A stretch of 63,123 bases of DNA, taken from the NCBI RefSeq assembly GCF_026847645.1, contig NZ_JAPSMC010000013.1, positions 1-63,123 on the forward strand. Reading direction: 5' to 3'. The DNA comes from Anoxybacillus sp. J5B_2022 (GTDB taxonomy: Bacteria; Bacillota; Bacilli; Bacillales; Anoxybacillaceae). Positions 45,225 through 55,265 of the stretch are shown here, piece by piece. Position numbers and translations under genes: made by a program. Under the pieces are notes generated by a model. That model searched no databases. It was not told where the DNA came from and saw nothing but the letters and a program-made list of their open reading frames with translations. Numbering within the stretch: position 1 is the first letter of the stretch; each line of letters begins with the position of its first letter.

Positions 45225-46811
45225 ATGCACGAACATTTTCAATTTACCGTTTTCGATGTGTTGAAAAGGAAGCATTTTGAACACACTCAAATAATAGCAG
45301 GCCATCAAGGGTTAAATCGAACGGTGAAATGGGTGCATGTCGTAGAAGTCACCAAAATTAATAAACTGTTAAATGGGAAAGAATTGATTTTGTCTACTGG
45401 CGTAGGCTGGAAGGAGAACGAATCGCTGTTTCTCTCTTTTTTGCAGCAGCTGATTGAATGTGACGCCTCTGGATTGTGCATCGAAATAGGGACTTACACT
45501 TCTTCTATTCCGCAAGAAGTGATTCGGCTGGCTGATGAACACCACTTCCCGCTCATTCTCTTTTTAAAAGAAGTTCCGTTTGTGGAAATTACCCAAGATA
45601 TTCATACATATTTGATTAGCCAGCATTATCAAATGATCTCGAATTTAGAAGCATACTCTCAGCAACTGAACAAAAAATTGTTGTCGATTGACCACTATCA
45701 TGAAATTTTGAAGTTTTTGCACCATTATTTAGGTCATCAAGTGATTTTCCGAATCAATGGAAAAGAAGCGGAGTTTGTACCGGAATGCCCGGGTAAAAAG
45801 AAAATGCAGCTGCTTGAGCATTTAGCACAGCCATCTAAACAGGCTGCTTCTCAATCGATTCAACTTTTTAGCAACGAATACGCAGAGTTATCCATCGTTT
45901 CGCTACAGCAAGAAATAAACGAATTTGCCCTTCTTATTTTAGATAGGACCGCGACCGCTATTGCTCAACATTTGTTGCGCGATTTATATGTCGAAGAAAA
46001 AAAGCGAATGCAAGAACAAGAATGGCTAAAAGGCTGGTTAGAAGGAGAACATAGCATTCAAGCGATTTCTGACTATTTAGCAGACCATGACCCAGAATTA
46101 AAACCAAAAGGCGGATGTGTCAGCATTTGCAAATTCAAATCGTTGAAACAACACACTAATCTTGATCTCACATATTTTAAATTGTTATTTCGAACGATTT
46201 TTGAACAACAAGGGTTTTATATATTTTCTGTCGATCTACGCAACAGCATCATTTTTATTATGTTGAACAAACGTAGTATAAAAACATGGAAAACACGCAT
46301 GCAAGAAGGCTTTCAACGTTTAATGGAATCAGATTTTATTCGCACGAAAAAAGAGCCATGTTTTTTATTCGGTGTCGGGAAATTTGTCGAAAACCTCTCT
46401 CTTATTAATAAAAGCTATCAAACTGCCCTTGAAACGAATAAAATTCAACATCATCTCGGGAAAAAAGCCACGAGCTGCTTTTATGAAGACTTGCATACGG
46501 CGCGAATTATTTCCTTAATTCATCAATACGGTGATTTGCACGAAATCGTCATGGAATATTTAGAACCGGTGATTCAATATGACAAAAAGCATAATGGCCA
46601 ATTAATGGAGACGCTAAAAGTGTATTTAGCGTGCAATGGTTCGAAAAAAGAAACGGCCGAACGATTATTTGTCGTGAGGCAAACGCTCTATCATCGCATT
46701 CAAAAGCTACAGCAGTTATTAGGAGCGGATTTTATGAAGCCGGAAAAGCGGTTAGCGATTGAATTGATGATTCAGGCATATGAATATTTAGCAGCAAGCC
46801 GTGAGCAATAG
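45225..46811 (+). CDS. PucR-family transcriptional regulator
   Basis: 528 residues from ATG 45225, which follows AGGGGGGGAAGG; an in-frame ATG at 45183 has no site. The N-terminal PucR sensor domain (FTVFDVLKRKHFEHTQIIAG, WVHVVEVTKINKLLNGKELI) spans 5-130. A GGDEF-like middle part follows, and a C-terminal helix-turn-helix (NGSKKETAERLFVVRQTLYHRIQKLQQLLG, about 460-495). It lies upstream of, and in the same direction as, mmsA and an aminotransferase gene, which it probably activates in response to an amine or amino acid. Confidence 0.88.
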   Translation: MHEHFQFTVFDVLKRKHFEHTQIIAGHQGLNRTVKWVHVVEVTKINKLLNGKELILSTGVGWKENESLFLSFLQQLIECDASGLCIEIGTYTSSIPQEVIRLADEHHFPLILFLKEVPFVEITQDIHTYLISQHYQMISNLEAYSQQLNKKLLSIDHYHEILKFLHHYLGHQVIFRINGKEAEFVPECPGKKKMQLLEHLAQPSKQAASQSIQLFSNEYAELSIVSLQQEINEFALLILDRTATAIAQHLLRDLYVEEKKRMQEQEWLKGWLEGEHSIQAISDYLADHDPELKPKGGCVSICKFKSLKQHTNLDLTYFKLLFRTIFEQQGFYIFSVDLRNSIIFIMLNKRSIKTWKTRMQEGFQRLMESDFIRTKKEPCFLFGVGKFVENLSLINKSYQTALETNKIQHHLGKKATSCFYEDLHTARIISLIHQYGDLHEIVMEYLEPVIQYDKKHNGQLMETLKVYLACNGSKKETAERLFVVRQTLYHRIQKLQQLLGADFMKPEKRLAIELMIQAYEYLAASREQ

Positions 46812-46812
46812 C

Positions 46813-46844
46813 ACTCTTCTACAAAAAAGTAGGAGAGTTTTTAT
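46813..46844 (+). terminator. Terminator after the PucR gene
   Basis: ACTCTTCTAC (46813-46822) pairs with GTAGGAGAGT (46829-46838) with one G-T pair, followed by T5. It isolates pucR from mmsA. Confidence 0.8.
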
Positions 46845-46977
46845 TTTGTAGTCATAAAGTTAAGAAGGATTGTCATATTGTGGAATGGGTATGGATACAA
46901 TTTTTACATTATGTCTAATGAATGCCTTTACAAACTGAGAGATAATTTTAGTACATCTTAAGCCAATAGGGGGGACT

Positions 46978-48447
46978 ATGATGGCAGTTACGAAGAGCGA
47001 AACAACTGTTTTAAAAAACTTTATTAACGGACAATGGGTGGAATCGAGCGGAACAGAAACGTTGGAAGTTCCGAATCCGGCAACAGGAGAAGTGTTGGCA
47101 AAAGTTCCGATTTCAACAAAAGAAGATGTAGAGAAGGCTGTTCAAGCGGCGAAAAAAGCATTTGAAACGTGGAAAAATACTCCGGTTCCGAAACGGGCAC
47201 GCATCATGTTCAAATTTCACCATTTGTTAAATGAGCATCATGAAGAATTAGCCAAACTTGTCGTTCTAGAAAACGGTAAAGCATATAAAGAAGCATACGG
47301 TGAGATTCAGCGCGGTATTGAATGCGTCGAGTTTGCCGCAGGCGCTCCGACTTTAATGATGGGCGAGTCGTTAGCGGGGATTGCCGAAGACATTGATTCA
47401 GAGATGTTTCGTTATCCGTTAGGCGTTGTCGGGGGGATTACACCGTTTAATTTTCCGATGATGGTGCCGCTTTGGATGTTTCCGTTGGCGATTGCATGCG
47501 GAAATACGTTTGTGCTTAAACCGTCCGAACGCACGCCGATTTTAGCAAACAAATTAGCAGAGTTGTTTACCGAAGCAGGTGCGCCAGCAGGGGTGCTTAA
47601 TATCGTGCATGGGGCGCATGATGTTGTAAATGCATTGATTGACCATGAAGACATTAAAGCGATTTCCTTTGTCGGCTCGCAGCCGGTCGCCAAATATGTG
47701 TATGAGCGGGCAGCTACGAAAGGAAAACGTGTACAGGCGCTTTCAGGGGCGAAGAATCATCATATCGTCATGCCGGATGCGGATATTGAACTAGCGGCGG
47801 AGCACGTGATTAGCTCTGCTTTTGGCAGCGCCGGACAGCGTTGCATGGCTTGTAGCGCGGTCGTCGTGGTCGGCAATAACGAGAAGTTTGTGCAAGTGTT
47901 AAAACAGAAGGCAGATGAATTGATTATCGGCAACGGCTTGGATGAAGAGGTATTGCTGACTCCTGTCATTCGCCAATCGCATCGCGAAAAAGTGTTGGGA
48001 TACATCGAAAAAGGAATTGAAGAAGGAGCAACGTTAATTCGGGATGGGAGAAAGGAAATGGAGGAAATGCCAAAAGGCAACTTCCTCGGTCCAACGATTT
48101 TTGATCACGTAACACCGGATATGACGATCGCAAAAGAAGAAATTTTTGCGCCTGTCCTTAGCTTATTGCGCGCGGCAGATTTAGACGAAGCGCTTGCGTA
48201 TATTCGCAAATCGCGGTACGGAAACGGTGCGACAATTTATACAAAAGACGCGAAAGCCGTCCGTAAATTCCGCGAAGAAGCAGACGCAGGAATGCTAGGA
48301 ATCAATGTCGGAGTACCGGCGACGATGGCGTTTTTCCCATTCTCTGGATGGAAAGATTCGTTTTACGGCGACCTTCATGTAAACGGCAAAGACGGGGTGA
48401 ATTTTTATACACGCAAGAAAATGATTACATCTCGGTTTGATTTTTAA
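46978..48447 (+). CDS. mmsA: CoA-acylating methylmalonate/malonate semialdehyde dehydrogenase
   Basis: 489 residues, the usual length for MmsA/IolA. Catalytic cysteine C289 in [12 protein letters not shown]. The aldehyde dehydrogenase glutamate position is replaced in [13 protein letters not shown], a feature of the CoA-acylating MMSDH branch. [21 protein letters not shown] is characteristic. It converts malonate semialdehyde to acetyl-CoA (or methylmalonate semialdehyde to propionyl-CoA). Next to an omega-aminotransferase gene, beta-alanine breakdown is the likely path. ATG 46978 or 46981 may be used. Confidence 0.93.
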   Translation: MMAVTKSETTVLKNFINGQWVESSGTETLEVPNPATGEVLAKVPISTKEDVEKAVQAAKKAFETWKNTPVPKRARIMFKFHHLLNEHHEELAKLVVLENGKAYKEAYGEIQRGIECVEFAAGAPTLMMGESLAGIAEDIDSEMFRYPLGVVGGITPFNFPMMVPLWMFPLAIACGNTFVLKPSERTPILANKLAELFTEAGAPAGVLNIVHGAHDVVNALIDHEDIKAISFVGSQPVAKYVYERAATKGKRVQALSGAKNHHIVMPDADIELAAEHVISSAFGSAGQRCMACSAVVVVGNNEKFVQVLKQKADELIIGNGLDEEVLLTPVIRQSHREKVLGYIEKGIEEGATLIRDGRKEMEEMPKGNFLGPTIFDHVTPDMTIAKEEIFAPVLSLLRAADLDEALAYIRKSRYGNGATIYTKDAKAVRKFREEADAGMLGINVGVPATMAFFPFSGWKDSFYGDLHVNGKDGVNFYTRKKMITSRFDF

Positions 48448-48471
48448 TTTGTGAAGAAAGAAGGGATGATA

Positions 48472-49821
48472 ATGGTACAAACCGACCAAAGTCAGCTGCT
48501 TGCGAAAGATGAGCGCTATATATGGCATTCGATGAAGCCGTACAACCCTCAGGCGACGCTCGTCGTGACGGAAGCGAAAGGATGCTGGGTAACGGATCAT
48601 ACCGGAAAAAAATATTTGGACGCCATGGCCGGCCTATGGTGCGTCAACGTCGGTTATGGCCGAGAAGAACTGGCGGAAGCAGCCTACGAACAATTAAAGA
48701 AGCTCGCTTATTTTCCGCTCACGCAAAGCCATATGCCTGCGATTCAATTAGGTGAGAAATTGAACGAACTTCTTGGCGATGAATATGTCATTTTCTTTTC
48801 TAACAGCGGGTCGGAAGCGAACGAAACGGCGTTCAAAATCGCGAGACAATACCATCAACAAAAGGGCGACTATCACCGGTATAAAATTATTTCCCGCTAT
48901 CGGGCGTATCACGGCAATTCATTGGGGGCACTGGCCGCCACTGGTCAGGCACAGCGGAAGTACAAATATGAACCGCTCGCACTAGGCTTTATTCATGTAG
49001 CCCCTCCGGACAGCTACCGTGATGATGATCGTGCGAAACATCCGCGGGATTTGCAATCGGTCAAAGCGATCGACAATGTTATGACGTGGGAGTTAAGTGA
49101 AACGATTGCGGCGGTGATTATGGAACCGATCATTACCGGGGGAGGAGTGCTCATTCCGCCTGATGGATATTTGCAAGCGGTGAAAGAAGTATGTGAAAAG
49201 CATGGTGCGTTGCTAATTGTTGATGAAGTCATTTGCGGTTTCGGCCGGACGGGCAAACCGTTTGGATTTATGCATGACGGAGTGAAGCCGGACATCATTA
49301 CGATGGCGAAAGGGATTACAAGTGCTTACTTGCCGTTGTCCGCTACCGCTGTCCGCAAAGAAATTTATGAAGCGTTCAAAGGGACGGAAGAATATGACTA
49401 TTTCCGCCATATTAACACGTTCGGCGGCAATCCGGCCGCATGCGCACTTGCTTTAAAAAATTTAGAAATCATGGAAACGGAAAAATTGTTCGAGCGTTCG
49501 CAAGAAGTCGGCGAACAATTGCTAAATGAGCTAAAACATAAATTGCAAGATCATCCTTACGTCGGCGATGTGCGCGGCAAAGGTTTGCTCATCGGGATTG
49601 AATTGGTGGTTGATAAAAAGACAAAAGAGCCGCTCGATGTATCGCTCGTCAATAAAGTCATTGGCATTTGTAAAGAAAATGGATTGATCATCGGCAAAAA
49701 CGGCGCGACGGTAGCCGGATTTAATAACGTGTTAACGTTGTCACCGCCGTTGACCATTGAGAAAGAAGATCTTTCGTTTTTAGTTCAAACGCTTACAGAA
49801 GCGTTGGCGCAAATAAAATAA
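48472..49821 (+). CDS. Class III omega-amino-acid aminotransferase
   Basis: 449 residues, PLP-dependent fold type I, class III. Motifs: DAMAGLWCVNVGYGREELAE, SNSGSEANETAFKIARQYH, LIVDEVICGFGRTGK and the PLP lysine K280 in TMAKGITSAYLPLSAT. The MAGLWCVNVGYGR start resembles beta-alanine/taurine-pyruvate aminotransferases. It would hand malonate semialdehyde to MmsA, whose gene ends 24 bases upstream. ATG 48472 is preferred; ATG 48466 and GTG 48451 are in frame. Confidence 0.88.
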   Translation: MVQTDQSQLLAKDERYIWHSMKPYNPQATLVVTEAKGCWVTDHTGKKYLDAMAGLWCVNVGYGREELAEAAYEQLKKLAYFPLTQSHMPAIQLGEKLNELLGDEYVIFFSNSGSEANETAFKIARQYHQQKGDYHRYKIISRYRAYHGNSLGALAATGQAQRKYKYEPLALGFIHVAPPDSYRDDDRAKHPRDLQSVKAIDNVMTWELSETIAAVIMEPIITGGGVLIPPDGYLQAVKEVCEKHGALLIVDEVICGFGRTGKPFGFMHDGVKPDIITMAKGITSAYLPLSATAVRKEIYEAFKGTEEYDYFRHINTFGGNPAACALALKNLEIMETEKLFERSQEVGEQLLNELKHKLQDHPYVGDVRGKGLLIGIELVVDKKTKEPLDVSLVNKVIGICKENGLIIGKNGATVAGFNNVLTLSPPLTIEKEDLSFLVQTLTEALAQIK

Positions 49822-49849
49822 AAAAGGGGAGTCATGTACTCTCCTTTTT
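49822..49849 (+). terminator. Terminator after the aminotransferase gene
   Basis: AAAAGGGGAGT (49822-49832) pairs with ACTCTCCTTTT (49838-49848) with one G-T pair, followed by T. Confidence 0.75.
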
Positions 49850-49900
49850 CGAATTTTGAACCGTTGCCCGCCCCGTCTGTCGCGGTGATAGCGTGTGCGA

Positions 49901-50625
49901 TCATCGTCGCTCTTTTTGCAACTCCTTGTTGATCTCTTGCAGAACGTCACCGATTTTCCGTTCGTGGATGACGATATCGGCCCATTCATCCAATTCTGTC
50001 GGTTCCATGTTGACGATAACGAATTTGGCTCCATTTCTCTTGGCGATGAGCGGGAGTTGGTTGGCCGGCGATACTTGCAAAGAAGAACCTAACACGATGA
50101 ACAATTCTGCTTGTTGTGCAGCGAGCCACGCCTTTTCCATCGCGTCCATAGGCAGTGATTCACCGAATAACACAACAGACGGGCGCAAAAACCCGCCGCA
50201 AGTACAAGTAAAATCATCACGAAGATATATATCGCTTTCATATACTTGATGGCATCGTTGACAGTGAACCGATCTCAACGATCCGTGAAGCTCGATGACG
50301 TTTTCACTGCCTGCTCGTTGGTGAAAACCGTCTACATTCTGTGTAATAATGCTTTGTATCATCCCTCGTTTTTCCCATTCGGCTAAAAGGGCATGTCCTG
50401 CATGCGGTTGGCATTGTTGAAGAGTGCGAATGCGGTATTGGTAAAAAGAGATAAACTCATCTCGATGGTGCTCAAGTGCATGAGTGCTCGCTAATTGTTG
50501 CGGATTTTTTTCTGCCATAATCCGTTCTGTGCTGAACGAAAATCAGGCAATCCGCTTTCTGTCGACATTCCTGCCCCTGTCAGCACGACTGTGTAATCGG
50601 AATTCAATAGCCACTTTGCCAACAT
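49901..50625 (-). pseudogene. Sir2-family NAD-dependent protein deacylase, frameshifted
   Basis: ATG 50625 (AAGGTGAA upstream) opens [20 protein letters not shown] then [18 protein letters not shown], the NAD-binding GAGxS and GxPDFR motifs of sirtuins. The frame is lost in a run of seven A (minus strand; 50505-50511). The rest continues in the next frame: QNVDGFHQRAG, LHGSLRS, zinc ligands CQRCH and CTCGG, VVLFGESLP, LGSSLQVSPAN. With eight A the reading would be complete (about 242 residues). It is either a true frameshift or a base-call error. If real, the remaining downstream ORF from 50518 lacks the NAD-binding start and would be inactive. Confidence 0.8.
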
Positions 50626-50745
50626 ATGTTCACCTTCTTATGATTTGCAATTTTATCCATTTCAATCAACTGATACAGTCATCAACCGCATTTTTCTCAT
50701 TTGGATTGTTTAGTGTTGTTGATCATGCGTTTTCGTCATATGACA

Positions 50746-50774
50746 TTGACATTGTATCAACTTCTTTATACATT
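50746..50774 (+). promoter_or_regulatory. Probable promoter of the LysE-family gene
   Basis: TTGACA (50746-50751), a 17-base spacer and TACATT (50769-50774). The transcript would have a leader of about 130 bases with no structure that I recognise. Confidence 0.55.
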
Positions 50775-50911
50775 TTAACTAAAAATAAAGAAAATTGAAA
50801 CATAAAACATAATTGGGGTGATGTTTAATCGAGATAGTATGCGCATAATCGAATGGTTCGAACAGTAACTGTAATCAATAATGGGTTTGATTTACTCAGA
50901 GGAGGGTATAC

Positions 50912-51535
50912 ATGGATTTTACTCTTACGATGTCTTTTTTAGGTGTGGCGATTTTATTGACGCTCATGCCGGGACCGGATATTTTATTTGTGATCGCCCA
51001 AAGCATTTCACAAAATAAGAAAGCAGGAATTGCTACAGCGCTAGGGCTTTGTTCGGGGTTAATCGTCCATATAACCGCTGCTACGCTTGGTATTTCAGCG
51101 CTTGTTTATCAGTCGGCGTTAGCGTTTGCGGTAGTGAAATATGCCGGCGCTGCTTATTTGCTATATTTAGCATGGCAGTCATGGAAAGAAAAAGAGGTGG
51201 GCTTTGTTATTGGCGATCAGAAGCCTTTAGAGTATAGAGCGCTTTATAAAAAAGGGATTTTGATGAATCTTTTAAATCCGAAAGTATCGTTGTTCTTTTT
51301 AGCCTTATTGCCGCAGTTTGTAAATAAATCATTAGGACATGTGAGCTTGCAAATGTTTGTTCTCGGGATCATTTTTCTCGTTCAAGCTTTATTGATTTTT
51401 GTGGTGGTCAGCGTGTTTTCCGAAAAACTGCGACATATCTTGCTTGCTAATCATTTTATTGCTAAGCGGATAAACGTGATGAAAGGGCTGCTGTTAGGGT
51501 GGATCGGCATCCAGATCGCGTTTAGCGAAAAGTAG
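50912..51535 (+). CDS. LysE/RhtB-family amino acid exporter
   Basis: 207 residues with six hydrophobic segments, the usual LysE size. Signature: LTLMPGPDILFVIAQSISQNKKAGIATALGLCSGLIVH near the start and GILMNLLNPKVSLFFLALLPQFV in the middle. It exports amino acids or analogues; the substrate is unknown. GAGGAGGG precedes the ATG. It is monocistronic. Confidence 0.9.
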   Translation: MDFTLTMSFLGVAILLTLMPGPDILFVIAQSISQNKKAGIATALGLCSGLIVHITAATLGISALVYQSALAFAVVKYAGAAYLLYLAWQSWKEKEVGFVIGDQKPLEYRALYKKGILMNLLNPKVSLFFLALLPQFVNKSLGHVSLQMFVLGIIFLVQALLIFVVVSVFSEKLRHILLANHFIAKRINVMKGLLLGWIGIQIAFSEK

Positions 51536-51609
51536 CGGTCGCTCGCTTGGCTAATGAAAAAAGTTTATTTGTGTTGACAAGAAAAATGTTATGTAAAGTT
51601 AAGGGTTGA

Positions 51610-51640
51610 AAAGGAGCATATGCAATCGCTATGCTCCTTT
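51610..51640. terminator. Hairpin between convergent lysE-like and glnL genes
   Basis: AAAGGAGCATA (51610-51620) is exactly complementary to TATGCTCCTTT (51630-51640). On the minus strand the stem includes the last codons of glnL and is followed by TTTTC. It probably serves both directions. Confidence 0.7.
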
Positions 51641-52534
51641 CACTTCCATATAAAAAGCGGCTAAAAATTTTCTTACATTAATCCGGCATTTCGTCGCTTT
51701 CTCGCCAGCTTCGAGCTCCTGCATGCGGAGCCGGATTTCCTCGAAATCAAACAAACGTGGGGCGAAGTGTTCGAAAGTAGGATTTGTGTAGTCGGCTAAA
51801 CCAAGCGAAGATAAGTGAGTAAACGCTTGAAAGACCATGCGGCGAATTCGTTGTTCCATTGCGCGCATTTCTTTTTGCAGCAACTGTTCATCGCAAATGC
51901 CGTGAACGTACTGAAGAATTTGTGCATATAGTTCTTTGAGCTGCGGCAAATCATGCGCGGCTTGACCGTGGCGTTCCCGTTCTTCTAGCCATTGCATAAT
52001 CGACAGTAAATCAGATGCTCCTGCTTCTCCGGCAATGCCTAGCGTAAGAAGAAGCTGTCTTGCTTTCTGTTCCGTATGTGTTGTTTTATATGTTGTAGCT
52101 GGAATGTGTCCGTTTTTATTTTTTTCTAACGTTTGTAGCAAACGGCGGATCGAATCGAGCGAAGAGGCAACCGAAATATATTCAGCAACTCTTTTTAAGA
52201 CCGAGATCACTTCATATCGATTGATTGGTTTGTGAATATATGTGTCGATGCCATGAAGATACGCCTGCCCCACCATTTCCTTGTTTTCGACTTGGGAAAT
52301 CATCACAAATGGGCCGGCAAATCCTTGTGCTCGTAATTTTTTTATCGTTTGAATGCCGTCAAGCCCCGGCATGAGTAAGTCAATGAGCACTACATCAACA
52401 GAATATAGCTGATCGATCGATACATGCAGCCCGTCTTCCGCTTGTCCCACGATTTCGCCAAGTCCGCTTTCATGAATAATTTTTTCCAACATTTTTCGTA
52501 CGACCGCATCATCTTCAATAAGAAAAAAGCGCAT
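51629..52534 (-). CDS. glnL: Two-component response regulator GlnL (YcbB-type)
   Basis: 301 residues. Receiver domain at 1-120 with phospho-acceptor D52 (VVLIDLLMPGLDG), acidic pocket EDD at 7-9 and the lysine KPIN. The C-terminal half is the YcbB-type DNA-binding domain rather than a LuxR or OmpR one. B. subtilis GlnK-GlnL (YcbA-YcbB) responds to glutamine and activates glutaminase and glutamine transport genes. Its gene begins 13 bases after the kinase gene, in one operon with the glutamine ABC transporter. Confidence 0.88.
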   Translation of the reverse strand: MRFFLIEDDAVVRKMLEKIIHESGLGEIVGQAEDGLHVSIDQLYSVDVVLIDLLMPGLDGIQTIKKLRAQGFAGPFVMISQVENKEMVGQAYLHGIDTYIHKPINRYEVISVLKRVAEYISVASSLDSIRRLLQTLEKNKNGHIPATTYKTTHTEQKARQLLLTLGIAGEAGASDLLSIMQWLEERERHGQAAHDLPQLKELYAQILQYVHGICDEQLLQKEMRAMEQRIRRMVFQAFTHLSSLGLADYTNPTFEHFAPRLFDFEEIRLRMQELEAGEKATKCRINVRKFLAAFYMEVKGA

Positions 52535-52547
52535 GGCATCCTCCTTG

Positions 52548-53804
52548 TCAAAATAGTTGATGGCTAGGGATTTTTACTTGAAATTGCGTCCGTCCGTATT
52601 CATCAGCTGTTAGCTGTATACGGCCCTTGAAACTATGAACAATTTCCTGAGCATGCGTTAATCCAATTCCAGTAGATGGATTGCCATGTTCATCGTATTT
52701 AGTTGTGAATCCGAGTTGAAAGATCCAATCTCGGTCTTCTTCGGGGATTCCAGGACCGGAGTCGGTTACGTAAAAAACGATCTCATCGCGTTCGAGTTCC
52801 ACGCGAAGACCGACCCAGCCAAAAGACGGAATGGCTTCCACTGCGTTCGCTACTAAATTATTCAATACGGAAAGAAGGGCATATACATGATTAGTAGATA
52901 GGTCGATATCGCATTCTTTTTGAAAGCGAATCGATTTTCCTAAAAGTTCGGCATATTTTTCATTTGTGCGAATGACCATGTCGCAAAGTTCTGTTATAGG
53001 AAGGCGCAAGTCAAGTTGTTCTTGGTTGATGAGCTCAGATAAACCGGCTAAAATTCGTTGAGAGTCTTTTTTGACTTCGTGTACATGTTCGGCAATATAG
53101 AGAGCGGTGCTCGGTTCTACTTTTTCCGACTCCATGAGACGCATATAAAGCTCATAGCTTTTTCTTGTAATTTCTTCCATATGACTCATCGATTTACGTA
53201 AATAGAATGCTTCTTCATAAAGGCTTGCATTAATCATTACAAGGCGTTCGAGCTCTTGTCTGCGCGCTTCTCCCAAAGCTTGCATATGTTGGAACGTTAA
53301 AATGTTATATAGCCCCACAACACAGAAGCTTCGTAAAATTCCGAACAAAAGTAACATAAAAACTATTTCTTGAGTAATGATTAATGATTCACCTATAAGT
53401 TGGCGAATAAGCAACTCAACCATATTAGAAGCGAAATCAATGGCCGCTCCAAACAGCGCTGCACGGATCGGAACCCCCATATAGGAACGAATTTTCAAAA
53501 TACGCACAAGTAAAGCAAAGGTAACGTAGTAAAAAGCAGCTGGTAAATGAGAGAGTAAACTATCGAACCATAACGTTTCTCTCATCGCAATATCAATTAG
53601 AACTCTAAATCCTAAAATAAACAGACCTGTAAAAAGACCAGTTAATACAGTCGGAATCGTACGGAACCAAATAAGACCGAAAAAGAAGACGGCGCTTCCT
53701 AAAGAAAAGCGGAAAGAGCTTCCAAATGGGTTTACTTTCATTTCTCCAAAAAAAGCAGTAGCTAATGTGAGGATCAGTAATATTACAATACGTTCGCGCA
53801 TCAT
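52548..53804 (-). CDS. glnK: Sensor histidine kinase GlnK (YcbA-type)
   Basis: 418 residues. Five or six membrane helices fill residues 5-180, then a short coiled linker, an H-box region (AEHVHEVKKDSQRI, about 237-250) and a HATPase domain (NNLVANAVEAIP; VTDSGPGIPEED; GIGLTHAQEIV). The N-terminal membrane domain without an extracytoplasmic sensor loop matches YcbA. It is cotranscribed with glnL and follows the ABC permease gene. Confidence 0.88.
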   Translation of the reverse strand: MMRERIVILLILTLATAFFGEMKVNPFGSSFRFSLGSAVFFFGLIWFRTIPTVLTGLFTGLFILGFRVLIDIAMRETLWFDSLLSHLPAAFYYVTFALLVRILKIRSYMGVPIRAALFGAAIDFASNMVELLIRQLIGESLIITQEIVFMLLLFGILRSFCVVGLYNILTFQHMQALGEARRQELERLVMINASLYEEAFYLRKSMSHMEEITRKSYELYMRLMESEKVEPSTALYIAEHVHEVKKDSQRILAGLSELINQEQLDLRLPITELCDMVIRTNEKYAELLGKSIRFQKECDIDLSTNHVYALLSVLNNLVANAVEAIPSFGWVGLRVELERDEIVFYVTDSGPGIPEEDRDWIFQLGFTTKYDEHGNPSTGIGLTHAQEIVHSFKGRIQLTADEYGRTQFQVKIPSHQLF

Positions 53805-53874
53805 TTTCTCCTCTGTCTATGAAAATGAGAATCCCCATTTCCTATTATACAGGAAACGGAGATTAAGGAAATAT

Positions 53875-54525
53875 TTATAGATGTTTATGTTCGAGTCTTC
53901 GAGAAATGAGTGAGAGCGAATAGTTGACGATAAAATACATAATCGCAACTAATAAGAAAATCGGAATGACATAGTTTACATTTCTTCCATTAATAATTTG
54001 CGCATGGTTCATTAATTCTGGCAGTGCAATGACGACAGCGAGCGATGTATCTTTCAAAAGCGAAATAAACTGCCCGACAATCGGTGGGACCATACGGCGC
54101 AACGCTTGCGGCAGAACAATATGCCATAGCGTTTGCGTATAGGTGAGTCCCGATGACCGTGCGGCTTCGATTTGCCCTTTTTCAATCGAGTTCAGCCCGC
54201 TTCGCACAATTTCTGATAACATCGCCGATTCAAAGATTACGAGCGCTAAAATCGCGGCATAAAATTTATCGAGTTTGAATCCTACTTCTGGAAGAGCAAA
54301 GTAAGTAAAGAAAATAATCAACAATAACGGCAGATTACGAATCGTTTCAACTCCTATTGCAAGAATGTGGGAAACGAAAGGAATTCGACTATAGCGTAAT
54401 ACCCCGATGACAATGCCGATGGCAAAGCTAAATAAAATAGAGATAAAAGCGACTTCAAGCGTGACCGCAAATCCTTCAAGCAAAAACTTTAAATGAGCTG
54501 GAGCATATGCACCGATAAAATCCAT
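53875..54525 (-). CDS. glnP: Amino acid (glutamine) ABC transporter permease GlnP
   Basis: 216 residues with five membrane helices and the polar-amino-acid permease EAA loop (EAARSSGLTYTQTLWHIVLPQALRRMVPPIV). Its start GAYAPAHLKFLLEGFAVTLEVAFIS is typical of HisM/GlnP-type subunits. It forms a heterodimeric channel with the permease encoded just upstream (14-base gap). Confidence 0.92.
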   Translation of the reverse strand: MDFIGAYAPAHLKFLLEGFAVTLEVAFISILFSFAIGIVIGVLRYSRIPFVSHILAIGVETIRNLPLLLIIFFTYFALPEVGFKLDKFYAAILALVIFESAMLSEIVRSGLNSIEKGQIEAARSSGLTYTQTLWHIVLPQALRRMVPPIVGQFISLLKDTSLAVVIALPELMNHAQIINGRNVNYVIPIFLLVAIMYFIVNYSLSLISRRLEHKHL

Positions 54526-54539
54526 TTCTCACCCCACCT

Positions 54540-55193
54540 TTATCGACTTCTAGCTAGACGGCGTTCGAGAGCACCAACGCCTAGACTGAGCGGAATAGTT
54601 AAAAGCAAATAAAACATCGCAACGAAAATATAAACATCGAATGTGACAAACGTTTCTGAAGAAATTAAATCGCCGAAGTACATAAGATCAAGTCCGGCAA
54701 TGACCCCGAGAACAGACGAGTTTTTTACAAGATTAATAAATTGGTTGCCCATTGGCGGAATGACGATTTTCACCGCTTGCGGCAAAATGATATACCACAT
54801 CGCCTGCAAATACGTCAGCCCCGATGAGCGCGCAGCTTCCATCTGTCCTTTCGGAACAGCAAGAATGCCAGCGCGAATGACTTCGGCAATAAACGCCGCC
54901 GTATAAACGGTTAACCCTAACGTACCTGCGGTGAACGAATCAAAGCGAATGCCGATGGCAGGCAGACCGACGAAAAAGACGAACACAATTAAAATAAGCG
55001 GGATATTGCGAATAAATTCGACGTAGGCAGCGCCGATCCAGTTTAATGGGCGAACCGGGGCGATGCGGAAAACGGCCATTACCGTTCCGATCGCTAAACT
55101 GCCGATTAACGCGAGGACACTCGCCTTTAATGTATTGGCAAACCCTTGCATATACATATCCCAATGTTCGATAAGAATCGAATAGTTGAGCAT
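54540..55193 (-). CDS. glnM: Amino acid (glutamine) ABC transporter permease GlnM
   Basis: 217 residues with five membrane helices and EAA loop EAARSSGLTYLQAMWYIILPQAVKIVIPPM. It is the paralogue and partner of the following permease. The gene order glnQ-glnH-glnM-glnP is the same as in B. subtilis. Confidence 0.92.
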   Translation of the reverse strand: MLNYSILIEHWDMYMQGFANTLKASVLALIGSLAIGTVMAVFRIAPVRPLNWIGAAYVEFIRNIPLILIVFVFFVGLPAIGIRFDSFTAGTLGLTVYTAAFIAEVIRAGILAVPKGQMEAARSSGLTYLQAMWYIILPQAVKIVIPPMGNQFINLVKNSSVLGVIAGLDLMYFGDLISSETFVTFDVYIFVAMFYLLLTIPLSLGVGALERRLARSR

Positions 55194-55265
55194 CTTGGTG
55201 CGTTCCCTCCTTTGCGCTTAACAAGAGATGAGCGGAAAAACATCCGCTCATCGGTTACTTCGTTA

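Noticed and set aside
46845-46977. Sigma-54-type promoter before mmsA
   Set aside because: TGG-like elements occur, but the -24/-12 GG...GC spacing is not met, and PucR regulators do not act through sigma-54.
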